From assembly GCA_014621425.1 (NCBI GenBank), contig JAANBB010000003.1:62001-126000 (forward strand): 64,000 bases of DNA. Reading direction: 5' to 3'. The position numbers and the translations under genes are program-made. Below, piece after piece: positions 33,204-43,929 of this stretch (within the stretch, counting starts at the first letter, position 1; each line of letters begins with the position of its first letter). The notes beneath the pieces were generated by a model. The model saw only the letters and a list, made by a program, of their open reading frames with translations, did not search any database and was not told the origin of the DNA. This stretch comes from Cylindrodendrum hubeiense. Taxonomy: Eukaryota > Ascomycota > Sordariomycetes > Hypocreales > Nectriaceae.

Positions 33204-33643
33204 CTAATAACAATATGAGTTTGGAATAGACGCGCAAAGACCATTGGGATAATGACTTACTGGAGATGACTCAGGGCAGTGACAGTAACTCCGACAGACC
33301 CAGCCGTCGTCGTCTTGCCAGTACAGATTGCATATCTGGGTACCGGTTCTGCAGCTCTGGTTGTAGGTAAATCAGAATGAGGATCATTTTTCTTTTCCGG
33401 AATTTCATCAGAACAACTTACCCCTGGGGCTCGCTTTTCCCGTTTCTCAACCGCGTGATTGGTCCCGTTCGATGGAATGACGGCAACAGCCTCATTCGTT
33501 GCTTTCCAGCATTGGGCATTACCGTCAGAACGTTCTTCGGGAACAAATCTTCCCCTGCGAGGTTCTTTGTCGACAGGGATAGCGTTTACTCCCAAAAAAG
33601 GCGTGAGAGCAAGGACAAGAAGAGAAAGAGAGGGGAAGTTCAT
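33204..33643 (-). CDS. Secreted cysteine-rich propeptide with a Kex2 site
   Basis: Two exons (33643-33422 and 33356-33204; intron 65 nt, GTAAGT donor) encode 124 aa. Residues 1-21 form a signal peptide (MNFPSLSLLVLALTPFLGVNA). A charged pro-region follows and ends EKREKR (two KR pairs, residues 67-68 and 70-71), a Kex2-type site. The predicted mature part of 53 residues contains seven cysteines, beginning APGSCRTGTQICNLYW and ending NSYCY. If the intron is read through, the frame stays open but the C-terminal part loses nearly all its cysteines, which supports splicing. I do not recognise a family. A role as an effector, antimicrobial or signalling peptide is possible but unproven. The seventh, unpaired cysteine is odd; another one lies in the pro-region. 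Confidence 0.6.
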
Positions 33644-34115
33644 CTTGAGTTGCAACACGGGGAAATGTTGGAATGATGAATGGTTGCTTGATGATGGCTT
33701 TAAGAATGTGTGATCAGGATGGCTGGTTTGGAGTTTGCTACAGTATCGACGGAGCCAGCATTTATAGATCTGGCTCTCCGGAGGTACGCCGATTCAATGT
33801 GAACAGCCACAAGGACTTCTCGGTAAGACTAATAAACATGGCGAAGGGGGCATCGTAAGACTCACATGTGCCAATGAATCCTACTGTGGCTTTTGAAACG
33901 AATCAGACATGTTCAGATGCAAGCCGTGCCACTGCTAATGGGGTTGCAATGGGTTGTGGAGGAGCAGCAGCATCAGTTGTCAACAGATGGGACTAAACAG
34001 AGAGCCAACACACTGAGCCAACACACTTCAATGTATTAATATCTCAAGAAATCGGCAATTCGGCAACGAGATGATTGAATTGGTGTCTAGAGAATGCTGA
34101 GACATATTAACGTCA
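33644..34115. other. Intergenic: promoter of the cysteine-rich propeptide gene
   Basis: 472 bp with no gene recognised. Confidence 0.45.
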
Positions 34116-35158
34116 TCAAGGTCCAAAGCCGCCCATATCGATGTCATCCAACATGCCCGCAGCTTTGACCTCTCTCCGAACAATTGAATCCGTCCCTCCA
34201 ACAATGAGGGCCATATTGTTCACGACTTTTGCTGCAAACTCGCCCAGAGAGTCATCCCCATTTTGCTTCGCTTCTTCGACAACCTCCTGCATCCGCCCTA
34301 ACCAGAACATCCACCTAGGGGGCGAGAATCCAGCAGATATTTCCTGACCGCGTGCCTCATCATCATTGTGGAGCAGCACCAGTGTTCCGACTGACCCAGC
34401 ATCTTCTGGGCAATCGTTCCACAGATTGTCGGAGAGTGTGATGATCTTTGGGCCGGCGTGAGCCAGCCACATGTTGGCTGCAGGAAGCAGTGTAGCGAGG
34501 CTGAGCTGATCCGGCATCCTGCTAGGATTTTCACAGTGTTCTTCTGGTCGTCCAGCTTCCCGAGTGGTCGAGCTGTCTCAAGTGTATCACGTAGAACAAT
34601 TAAGGCAACACTGCATAGCTTGTCATGCATCAAACCTATCGACGCAACTTTCGCGAGGAAGGATGCAAAGTTTTGGCGTTGGGCCCCGCTCATTGCTGCA
34701 TGATCGTTGATCCAGAATGCCGTCATATCCGGGACAAAAAAAGGTAGGTCAGTCCAAATGTTGCCATCAGATGTTGTTGCCGGCACTGGCTTATCGCCAT
34801 TTCCTCGTCTCGTTAGAACACCTTTTGCCTGGGCTTGAAGAAGCTCGAAGATAAGTCGATATTGGCTCGGGTGGTTGGAAGGGATAGCACGACTGGCGTG
34901 ATAGTAAGTGAACCAAAGGTCATGTAGATCTATTTCAAATGTATCGGCTGGCCTCGGGTCCTCAGAAACGCTATACCGACGATCGATGGATATCTGCATG
35001 CTGTAAGCCGATTGCCACAGATTGGTATTTTCGCCTTCCTGTTGGGCCGCCTGGGCAGTGCCCTGCCGGTAGATAGCAGAAATCTTCATTCGAGGGCTGA
35101 GGGTTTCCTCGGCTCCATCGGCATCTTGCCGTGAGATTGAATGCTTGTCGGATTGCAT
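34116..35158 (-). CDS. DUF3632-like protein with an apparent frameshift
   Basis: The frame from the ATG at 35158 gives a soluble protein containing FEIDLHDLWFTYYHASRAIP, IWTDLPFFVPDMTAFWI and LETARPLGKLDDQKN, which resemble the fungal DUF3632 family. Near 34524-34547 the family-like sequence jumps to another frame (ENPSRMPDQLSLATLLPAANMW, then SDNLWNDCPEDAGSVGTL) and runs to a stop at 34116. No intron of plausible length fits the jump, since the only GT-AG pair there spans about 16 nt. So this is either a one-base frameshift in the gene or an error in the sequence. The combined product would be about 345 residues. The function of the family is unknown; no signal peptide or membrane helix is seen. 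Confidence 0.6.
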
Positions 35159-35634
35159 GTTGAGTGATGTTGAAATGTTGTTGGTCGTGATAAGCCACAG
35201 AAGAGGAGCCTAGTGTCTTTGTGAATCTGCTGTAGACTGGCTGATGGAGTGAAGTAATGTTTCGTGTCGAAAGTTAGGCTGAGCTTGATGACTGGGAGAA
35301 GTTGTTGGTCTTACCAACAGGTCCTTATGCGTGACGACTCGGAACTCGGCATGACCAAACCCCGGCTGTAGTAATTCTTGCATATGCACAATAGAACCGA
35401 GCACCGGGCCAACACAAACTCGAGATGCTAGGACTTTTCCGAGAGAGGCTGTGTATATTCAGACTGGATCTCGAAATAGCCGCACTTAGCAGATGAATAC
35501 AAATAGGAATGACGTTCCTCGCCAGTGATTTGATTACTACGACAATCCTCTGATTCTCATCTTATAAAGAAACACATCCGAGCCGACACATACGAAAGAA
35601 TACTGTTCCTCTCAGTCCAGTAACGTTAACCAAA
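35159..35634. other. Divergent promoter region
   Basis: 476 bp between the DUF3632-like gene and the six-cysteine peptide gene, which point away from each other. No gene is seen. Confidence 0.45.
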
Positions 35635-35957
35635 ATGAAGGCCGCAACAGTTGTCAGCTTCTTTTTGACTATCGCCAGCTTGGCAGTCGCTCAGTCCGAC
35701 TGTGAAAATCAGTAAGTACCTCATAATTAAAAATGGCGTCCCTGTTCGGCTACTGCCTGATTCTGATCGTCAAATCTAGGGCAGACCCCGACGAAGGTGT
35801 AGGAAACTATTGCTATTGTCTTTCCAACAGTGGGTTGATTCTCATCCTCCTTAGAATACGACTAATCTAGCCTGCTGCAGATAAATGCTACGGATCTGGA
35901 AAGAAGGATGGCCTGTGGGGCTGCGAGAAGCTGGGCCGCGAGTTACCCTGTCCATGA
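35635..35957 (+). CDS. Small secreted six-cysteine peptide
   Basis: Three short exons (35635-35711, 35780-35829, 35881-35957; introns 68 and 51 nt) encode 67 aa, so no single open frame reveals it. Residues 1-19 form a signal peptide (MKAATVVSFFLTIASLAVA). The mature 48 residues carry six cysteines in the pattern C-x14-C-x-C-x5-C-x11-C-x10-C; the segments are DCENQ, NYCYCLSNNKCYGSG and WGCEKLG, ending LPCP. The reading phases agree at all four splice sites, which supports the model. The size and cysteine pattern resemble small secreted proteins or defensin-like peptides of fungi; no family is recognised. The function could be antimicrobial or host-directed; this is inference. Confidence 0.65.
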
Positions 35958-36337
35958 GACTTGCTATGTATATACTAGGTCGAAATGGACCCTCCAATTA
36001 AGCAAATTTTAGCTCCTCTCAATAAATTACCACCACGCACTTGACTCCCAGAAATAATTGTTAGCGCCTAACTACTCTCCGAGTTGGGAAATTGATTGTT
36101 TAGGGCCTGGAAAACAGGGTGTAGATAATCGTGGCCAAAAGAATTGAGACTGCAAGTTCTACTCAATATTTGAACATAATGTACTCTTAGGAACCATTAT
36201 CTATATATTAACAACAAACAACGTGCTGTAGACTAGAATTCCTGGCACAGGCTCTTCGTTTGGTCCCGGAGTCCATATCGCAGGAAAGAAATTCCAGCAT
36301 CCCCGCTAGTTTATAACACAACAGATGATGTTTGAGG
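35958..36337. other. Convergent 3' flanks
   Basis: 380 bp between the six-cysteine peptide gene and the permease. A+T-rich, no gene seen. Confidence 0.45.
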
Positions 36338-38256
36338 TCAAGATGCGTCCGTGTCCACGTACAAGCCGGCGGATTCCGGCGGTCCTTTGAAAACTTTACA
36401 AATGTCAGTACTAGAATCCAATTTCCATCAAAGGGATTGTCGAACATACCTTTTCTAGCGTGTATCCCATACCATACACCGCTCAAGAAGAGAAACCCAA
36501 CCAAGACGACGCTGGCGTAGTTCATTCCAATGGCAGTGACCGGCAATACCGTTGGCATGCTGAAAAGAATAATCTCGAACACAATCCAGACGAGTGCGAT
36601 TAAATTCACTACCCAGCCTATTCCATTGGGCATTTTCCATCGAGCACCCGAGACCTCGCGGCGACTGTAGTAGACTGAGAGGGCGATCGGGATGCCGTAT
36701 GAGGCAGCTAGCGCCATAACGCCGACAGAGACAAACGCAATGAACGCGGACGAAGAGCCGAGGTTGATGAGCCCGAGGAGCATCTGAACGATGGTGGTAA
36801 GTGCCAATGCCCAAATGGGTACGCCGTGGCGCTCGTCGATCCTGGACCAAAGGCTTGACCATGGGATTGCCTGATCACGCGCAAATGCCCACGTGCATCG
36901 CGAAGCTGCCACTGTGATGGAGATGGAGCAGAATACAGTGATGACGATGACAAGGAAGGTAAGAGCCAGACCGCCTCCAGGCGTTCCCATGACCTGTCCA
37001 TAAATGTATGGTAGAGCCTGGCTGACGGGCGAGTTTTCGAGAATTTCGGTCAAGTCGGGGAGGGTGGCGCACATCGGAATAATCTTTTCTATAATCAGTG
37101 TTGTTCAATGGATATAGGGTTTCTTCAAGGTGTTGTCCCATACAAAAAATAAACCGGCCAGACCGCCGATGGGGACGCAAAGCGACAATGCCTTTGGTAG
37201 TCGTACGGTTGCATCACCGCATTCTTCGGCCATGGACGAAATCATTCCGATGGCAGAGAAACTACAGACCTGTAAGTCAAAAGCTTCCAATGGAGAAGTA
37301 GAGTACGTACGTGTAGGCGCCAGGCAAAATACCGATGAAGAATGAAAAGCTACCCCATCCGGACAAGGTCGTGTCATAGAAGCCCTGGAAAAATACAGTG
37401 AGCTCAATTTTGTTCGAAAACCCTTACGAAGAAGTTGTTCATTGCAGTCCCCGGAGCGTGACGTACAAGAGTATCTTTGGCAGAGTGGCGACCGACATCC
37501 GCCTTGACTGACATGCTGATCATTGTGGCAATGATGGCCAAGAGGGTGAACGCAGCACATAGCGTGTCGACCACTGGCAAGACTGAGTTGCCATACGCGA
37601 CAATGAAAAAGGTCAACAGGCACATGGCGTAAAATATGAGCAGCAACTGCCAGTTCGTCATGGTGAATTCCGGGTGGTACAGGGCCACGGTCGCAGCAAT
37701 TAACGAGGCCATGCCGAAGTTGACGGAGAGAGTAATGGTCCAGTTGCCAATGAGCCATACCCAACCAGTAAGAAAGGAAAAGACAGTTCGTGTCTTGGGG
37801 CTTGCAAGCTGATATGCCCAGTAATACGGCCCGGCTGATGTGGGATACCTCGAGGCAAGCTCTGCAAGAGAGAGGGCGACGCACTCGGCCAACACGCAAA
37901 CTACAACCCACCCAACAAACATGGGAAGCTGACCTATATTATGTATTAGTGATGATTGGTCTATGTAATAGATGCGGATGGATCAAGCGAACCTCCTCCA
38001 TAGATGGCTGTGATGAGGGGCGAGCCGAAGCCATAGGGTATCTGCGTCCTTCCTTAGCTACATGATCGGGCACTGGCGAGACAGTCTGGTGACGAACCGC
38101 AGCGATTGCAAGAGACTGGAATAGAAGAGTAAACATGGTACGGTTCCGTGCCATCTCGGGTTTATATCCAAGGACCTCGAGATCGTGGATATCACGCGAG
38201 GTGCCGACGGCCACGTCGGCCCCCTCGTTCAACACGGATTCCTTAGTATCAGACAT
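36338..38256 (-). CDS. Amino-acid/GABA/choline-type permease (APC superfamily)
   Basis: Seven exons (38256-38098, 38041-37993, 37933-37467, 37384-37311, 37261-37144, 37083-36450, 36393-36338) encode 518 aa. About 12 hydrophobic helices are present. Fungal Uga4/Hnm1-type signatures include SLAIAAIPYGFGSPLITAIY, ELASRYPTSAGPYYWAYQLA, AYTFSAIGMISSMAEECGDA (across a junction) and CTWAFARDQAIPWSS. The protein ends with the soluble tail GPPESAGLYVDTDAS. It should import amino acids, GABA or choline across the plasma membrane; the substrate cannot be told from sequence. The first two introns use unusual donors (GTTCGT and GTTCGC) but join in frame with conserved residues. It is divergent from the Zn2Cys6 factor at 39.6 kb, a likely regulator. 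Confidence 0.87.
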
Positions 38257-39585
38257 AGCTTATGGTGGCTCGAGAAAATAGTGCGACGCCACACGGGAAT
38301 GAACTCGCGAAACGAAGAGATGGATCAAAGTTCATCAATTGCAAGAGACGCCCGGTTATATATGCCCGAACCCAGACACTGGGCGGCACAAGCTCTCGGC
38401 CAGCGATAAGGGCCGACACTGCCTGTGGCTAGCGGTGCATTGGCCTATATGATACCGTGTAATGATACCAAAGTCACCACCGATTAATCAAGGTGAGGAG
38501 GTAGCGAAGCTCAAGTCTAGACCAGGTCGCATGCATGTACAGGCCGTGTCGACCAGGTTATCCGACGAGCTAAGCTGAAAGTAGGTAAAATGTCCTGTGA
38601 AGGGTGTCGATCTGTCTTGAACCGCATGGGGTCTCCCGAACGAGCAAAAATACCCACAGTGACAGGTCAGCGGACAATGAGTTGCTGAGGATGAAGCTAA
38701 TTGTGCTGCTACGACAGTTGTTTATTTACGATGGACTCGGTATGATGACCTCAATGGCGCTGCAGCTCACGGGTCGTCGGACAGGGAGCATAGCCACAGG
38801 CTGCTGGGTATTTGGCGTCGCTAAGCTCGGCGGGACAGCTGGCTCGTTCGCATTCCCCCTGGGCATTGTTTAATGCAAGCAAGACATGGCAGGTGATGCT
38901 CGGCCAAGACAATCGAATACTGGCGATGAGATGGCAATTCCGCTCCATCGCGTCCGTGACACATGGTCTCTACTCGGCCCTGCAGGGCGGGACGGGAAAG
39001 CGCGTCGCAACGAGACAAGCCCGAGACAAGGCGGGCTGAGTCTTATTGCTGCCGGATGGCCTGGACGGAGATTCAGCCTTCAAGGGGAACTGGATCACCC
39101 TGCGCAATGTGCAGTGTGAAATGTGCAATCTTTGGGCTTTTATGGCAGGCATCGGGGAGCCTTATCTATGGCCTAAAAAGATACTTGATAGGGTTAGAAG
39201 TGCACCGGCCGAGAGCTGGCAGCGTGACGCGTTCCTGTATGTGTGATAGGCCTGATGATAATGACACGACGAGAATCCCTGATCGGATGTCCGGCACCTC
39301 TCCCACTCGTCACTGATAGTGAGGGAGCACAAGGGGCCGAAACAGGCATGACTCGGGAGGCATTCTCGTCTGCCTTCTCGCGTGCGACAATCTGCGATAG
39401 CTAATGAATTATTACCCCGCATTATCTGGCGTGCTGCGCCTTGGCGGAATGCCGTCTCGTCGCCTGCGCGCTCGTCGAGGTGTTTTCCATTAGTAACGCG
39501 TGCATTAGACGACCCTCTCTCCACGGAACCCCAGGTTTTGGCTGTCGATGCCAAGCGACGAACCTGCCAAGGCGGTCCAGGCGAC
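38257..39585. promoter_or_regulatory. Shared divergent promoter (permease / Zn2Cys6 factor)
   Basis: 1.3 kb between two divergent start codons. Several short open frames have no family resemblance. I cannot assign individual operator sites. Confidence 0.4.
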
Positions 39586-41603
39586 ATGAAGTGCCGCTCT
39601 AAGTCCCGGGCCGGGTGTCGGACCTGCAAGATCAAACGGGTACATCCCCACTGTCTTATCGTGGCCGTCTAATCGCGTTGAAGAGGCTCACACATGCGCA
39701 GCTGAAATGCGGCGAGGAGACGCCGCACTGCCGGAACTGCGTCTCCAAGGGCGTCGCCTGTCCAGGCTACCAGAAAGACCTTAAATGGTCGACCAAGTAT
39801 GAGAGCCGTCGGGCTTCATTGGCTGCAGAGCCTGTCGAGTTCAACAAGCTTGTCTCGGCTGCGTCAAGGTCAATCCGCGCACCGTCAGACCGAGAGAGGC
39901 CAGCTCAACAGAAGCCAGCAGCCAAACCAGCTGCTACCAATGATCTCATCGCGAGCAGCACCGCAAAGAATTCTACTCTTGGCAATACCCCACCGGCCTC
40001 TAGCCAATTCACTCCCGCCAATTCAAGCTTTCATTTTGAGGCTGTGACGACTCCCGACACAATCGAATTTGATGAATATTTAGCCAGCAAGGACACAAAA
40101 AAAGAGAAAACACAGCACGACAACAGCCTAGCCATCTCGTCAAAGCTCGTTAGAAGACATTCGGATCCACTATATTACTCAAACAAGACATGTCAGACTG
40201 CACGGAGCCCCAATCTCTGTCCGAGTCTAACCCAACCATCCACGAGACTAGTCGAGCTCTGGTTCAAATCAGTGTGTGGCGTCTGGTCTGCATTCGATTC
40301 GCCAGCCAACCCATTTCGCCGACTCTGCTCATCTTTGTGGGATTCATCCGAGGTTGTTTTCTACTCTCTCCAGAGCATGGCCAGCACTTCACTCGCTATC
40401 GACTCACCTAGCGTCAAACAAATAGCAATAATGGCCCCAAGGTTAGCCAACCAGGCCCTGATACAGGAGTTGCAGGCTCTCTTTGAAGCGCCCAAATCCG
40501 TATCCTCTGTCCCGTCTGGCCTGCTCATTTCCCTGTTTTTTATGAGCTCATCCTGCAGCTGGGTGGACTCAAGAGAACTTGGGCTGCAGTACCTAGGAAA
40601 TGCACGCGTTGTGCTAGATCTCCTTGAGCTCAACCTTCATTCTTTGCACCAAGAAGACCGCCAATTGCTGGGATTCTTCAAGGGATGCCTCATCTACGAA
40701 CAGATGCTCCGTGGAATCGTCAGCAACCGTGAGGAAGATCTCAGTGCCCTCTTAGAGTGGAATGCAGTCGATCCAGCATCGGATCCTCTTGACCTGCACC
40801 CTTGGACAGGTGTATCCACTGGTATCGTCATGTTGCTCGGCAAATCCATGGCATTGTGCCGCAAGTCTCGCGATCTATGGCATCATAGGCCGATCGCAAC
40901 CTACAATCGGATGCTTCAAGCCCTTGCCGATATCGAAGAAGGGCAACAGCTTGAGGAGAGGCTTTTGTCAATTGAGGTCCCCACCAATTCTGAAAGATCC
41001 ACCGATACTGAAAATGGCGAAGACTCCATAAGGGTCGATCTATACAACGCCACTGAGGCGTTCCGTCTATCGTCACTGCTGCAACTATACCAGAGCTTTC
41101 CTGACTTGCTCTCGAGGCGACTTCCAGGCGAGGAAGATGGAAATGTACAGGTGCTTCAGACTCAGTGGGTGACAGGGCTTGCTGTCCGTATCAGCAACAT
41201 ACTCGAGGAGATTCCATCCACATCTCGTATGCGCTGTTTGCAGCCATTGCTTTGCGTATGTGCTGGAAGCGGTTTGCGTTACGAAATTATCGAAGCCCCG
41301 CAAGTTTCATATACGGAAAGCCTGCCCGCAACTGGGTTGGAGCAACGCGACATGTCCCAAGATCTAGATACACCCTCAACAACCCCCTCACCCGATATGA
41401 AGTCTCTCGAGGTAACTCGGGCAAGAGAATTTCTCCTCTTGCGGCTGAGCGAACTAGAGCAAGGCATACTGTCAAACTCAGTCACTGTCGCGAAACAGCT
41501 ACTGCTTGCTATATGGTCAACGTTTGATGAGGACACGCCGCCGGAGCAAAGTCACTGGATGGATATCATGACTGGCACAAAATCATGGACCGTCTTTGGA
41601 TAG
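39586..41603 (+). CDS. Zn2Cys6 fungal transcription factor
   Basis: Two exons (39586-39639 and 39702-41603; intron 62 nt) encode 651 aa. The intron splits the zinc cluster: the first exon gives MKCRSKSRAGCRTCKIKR and the second continues LKCGEETPHCRNCVSKGVACPGY, restoring the six-cysteine spacing. Without splicing the first two cysteines are lost, so the start at 39586 is well supported. A Ser/Thr/Pro-rich linker follows, then a long helical regulatory region like Fungal_trans_2 (for example LVELWFKSVCGVWSAFDSPANPF and CLIYEQMLRGIV). It is a nuclear regulator, probably controlling the divergent permease. The C-terminus (KSWTVFG) may extend further if an unseen intron exists. Confidence 0.87.
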
Positions 41604-41820
41604 AGAAGCGCAACAGGTTCGATTTTTTTATTACTCTTACGATCACGTCAATGGAAGGAGGTCAGGAAGTGCTTATGGAAACTTATACCCTACAATGAAG
41701 ATTATACATTCTCTCGGACACATATTACTAAGATCCTGATGAACCCATATTCAAAGAAACAACTTTGGTGAACATTCCTCCTCCGCGAGTTGCTGGCTTT
41801 TGATACCATTCCATTCCTCT

Positions 41821-42846
41821 CTATAGATACGAAGCATCCACCCACCACTCCTTCGTAAAGTCGGCCCCTAGAACCTTGGTTATCTTGATTGGGGTGGTAA
41901 GTTGACTGCTGAAGTTTGCCCTGGTGCCCTCAGCCCCAACACCCTTGTTCTTGTATTCGTGATATGCGATGTTGTCCACACTTTGCGTGGCATCCCATCG
42001 AGACCATCCCTCGGGGTGAACCACGTCTCCAAGGGTACTCTTCTGGAACACCACCCGTGAGTATGGTCGCCATGGCCTGCCGAGGTATGTCGAGGCTTCG
42101 CCGCTCGTTCCAGAAACGTCGCATTTGTTGAAGACGTAGATAGAAGTGTTGTTTTCCGCGTCTCGTCCATTTGCCGTGATGTACCCTTCCCCTAGCGTTT
42201 CAATATCACAGTTCTCAAACCAGGCAGCAGCTCTGAGGCCAAAGATGAAGTCGACGGCACCGTTGATGTAAGTGTTGGCATAAATCTGTCGGCCTTCATT
42301 GGCATAGATTGTGTCCTGCCAGCCCTCGAAACTGCATCCGTAGAATCCCAAGTCTGTGTTCTGGGCGCTTAGAGCAAGGGCCTGTCCACTGGTGGCCGCA
42401 GCTCCAAATGTGTTGGCAACATTCAAATTGTAGAGCTTGACTTCGGATGACCAGAGTCTAAGAGTAGCTGTCTCATCGTTGCGAGTAATGTTGGGAGACT
42501 GCCGGGAAATGTTGTTGGTCAAAATGACTTGGTTGTCGGTATAAGAACGTGTATCGCAGGTGTATCCTTGGACCTTGAGTGGACCAGCAAGTGGCGAGAT
42601 GTAGACCTGCTCCTTGTATGTTCCAGGGAGCACGAAAATTGATTGCTCATCAAGGGTGTCGTTTTTCAAGGTAGCAACAGCTTCACCAATGGTGCTGAAG
42701 CTACCTTTGTATGCACCAGAGCCGTCCACTACTACAGCACCAGAAGCAGGCTGAGTCCGAGCATATCGACTCTTTCCTGTGCAAGTGGTTTTTGCTAGGG
42801 AGCCAGAAAGAAGGCCTACTAGCACGAAGAGCTTATTCACAAGCAT
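41821..42846 (-). CDS. Pectin methylesterase (carbohydrate esterase family 8)
   Basis: This is a single-exon gene of 341 aa. The ATG at 42846 starts a signal peptide (MLVNKLFVLVGLLSGSLA); the frame is open further upstream but that extension is hydrophobic and unlikely. Right-handed beta-helix PME motifs are present: GSFSTIGEAVATL, LPGTYKEQVYI, FEGWQDTIYAN (Gln and Asp of the active site), GAVDFIFGL (second Asp) and YLGRPWRPYSRVVF (Arg). All main catalytic residues are in place, so the enzyme should be active. It removes methyl groups from plant-wall homogalacturonan outside the cell and helps pectinases. The presence of a PME fits a plant-associated or saprotrophic lifestyle. Confidence 0.93.
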   Translation of the reverse strand: MLVNKLFVLVGLLSGSLAKTTCTGKSRYARTQPASGAVVVDGSGAYKGSFSTIGEAVATLKNDTLDEQSIFVLPGTYKEQVYISPLAGPLKVQGYTCDTRSYTDNQVILTNNISRQSPNITRNDETATLRLWSSEVKLYNLNVANTFGAAATSGQALALSAQNTDLGFYGCSFEGWQDTIYANEGRQIYANTYINGAVDFIFGLRAAAWFENCDIETLGEGYITANGRDAENNTSIYVFNKCDVSGTSGEASTYLGRPWRPYSRVVFQKSTLGDVVHPEGWSRWDATQSVDNIAYHEYKNKGVGAEGTRANFSSQLTTPIKITKVLGADFTKEWWVDASYL

Positions 42847-43929
42847 CGTGTCAATGAGAAACCAGAGAGGTAAGTTTGAGTTTGGAAATGATAAAGACAA
42901 GACGAGACATCCTTGGCCAAGGATCACTTGGATATTTATGTTAACAAACTGAATATTATGGGCATTTACCCAAAACGATATCCACCAATAAAGAAATTTC
43001 TCTTCATCCTGGCTCATGTTCATACCTGTCAGTACCTACAAGCAGTTCCTTGCGGTTAGAATCATCACGATGGTCCCGGACTGGGGACATGGGATGATTC
43101 CACCAATGAACCGATGGCTGCCACATCTTCGAAACCGTGCTCTGTATGGAACAAACATATTTAACTCTAAAAGCGACGATCTGCTATGTTTTGTTGCAGG
43201 CGGATGCTACGGATGCTGGGGATGTTTCAAAATCATTAAACTCAAAAGTTAATATTTGTCAAAGATGAGTCCGGTCTCCTGGATTTGGTGGATACCAATG
43301 CTTGGCTGCTCCATGAACTTGCTCCTTAATAGCCCCTAAACATCTTCCCTTGACCTAGAATTACTCTACGTGCTGCCTGACATCCCCATGGGTCGACGAC
43401 GCCAGGCGGCCCCGCGCGATTTTAGAACCCCTCCATGCTCTCCAACCCTCCAGCTCTTGAATTGGCGGTCTAAAGGCGCATGCCCCGAGGATAATCGAAC
43501 AGTTGACCCTCGATTTTCCGGGGTACAGGACCAAATAGGAAACATTTTCTGGAGAAGTCGGGGTAAATGGGGTAACATCCTGGCCAAATGGTTATCCGGC
43601 ACAGGAATTGGCGATGACTGGTGGAGGCAGTTGTTCCGCCAGACTTGGCTTGGGAATGGCTAACCAGATCTAATTCGTGACGCGGACGCAGAAGGGTGTA
43701 GAACTACTGCTTTACTGACAACATCGCGAGTGAGGGACAGGTGCGCCCGATGTGACGTTGGTAATGGTTTCATATGTCAACCGAGGGGATCCTGACAAAC
43801 GTAGCAATACTCCATGACACCCTGGAGCCAAAATGGGCCCAGCCACATTCGAGTACGTTGTTTAATATAACGGATACGTTATATAACCTGGCCCTAGATC
43901 AACCATTTGGGTCGAGCGGAACGTCATCT
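42847..43929. other. Intergenic
   Basis: 1.1 kb with the PME promoter and the 3' flank of the phosphatase gene. Open frames on the + strand (43016-43252, 43370-43663) have no family resemblance and were not called. Confidence 0.45.

Noticed and set aside
33047..33244. Possible third exon for the cysteine-rich propeptide gene
   Set aside because: A GTAAGT near 33258 could start another intron, but reading on gives two more cysteines and a natural stop at 33204, whereas the extra exon adds no cysteine.
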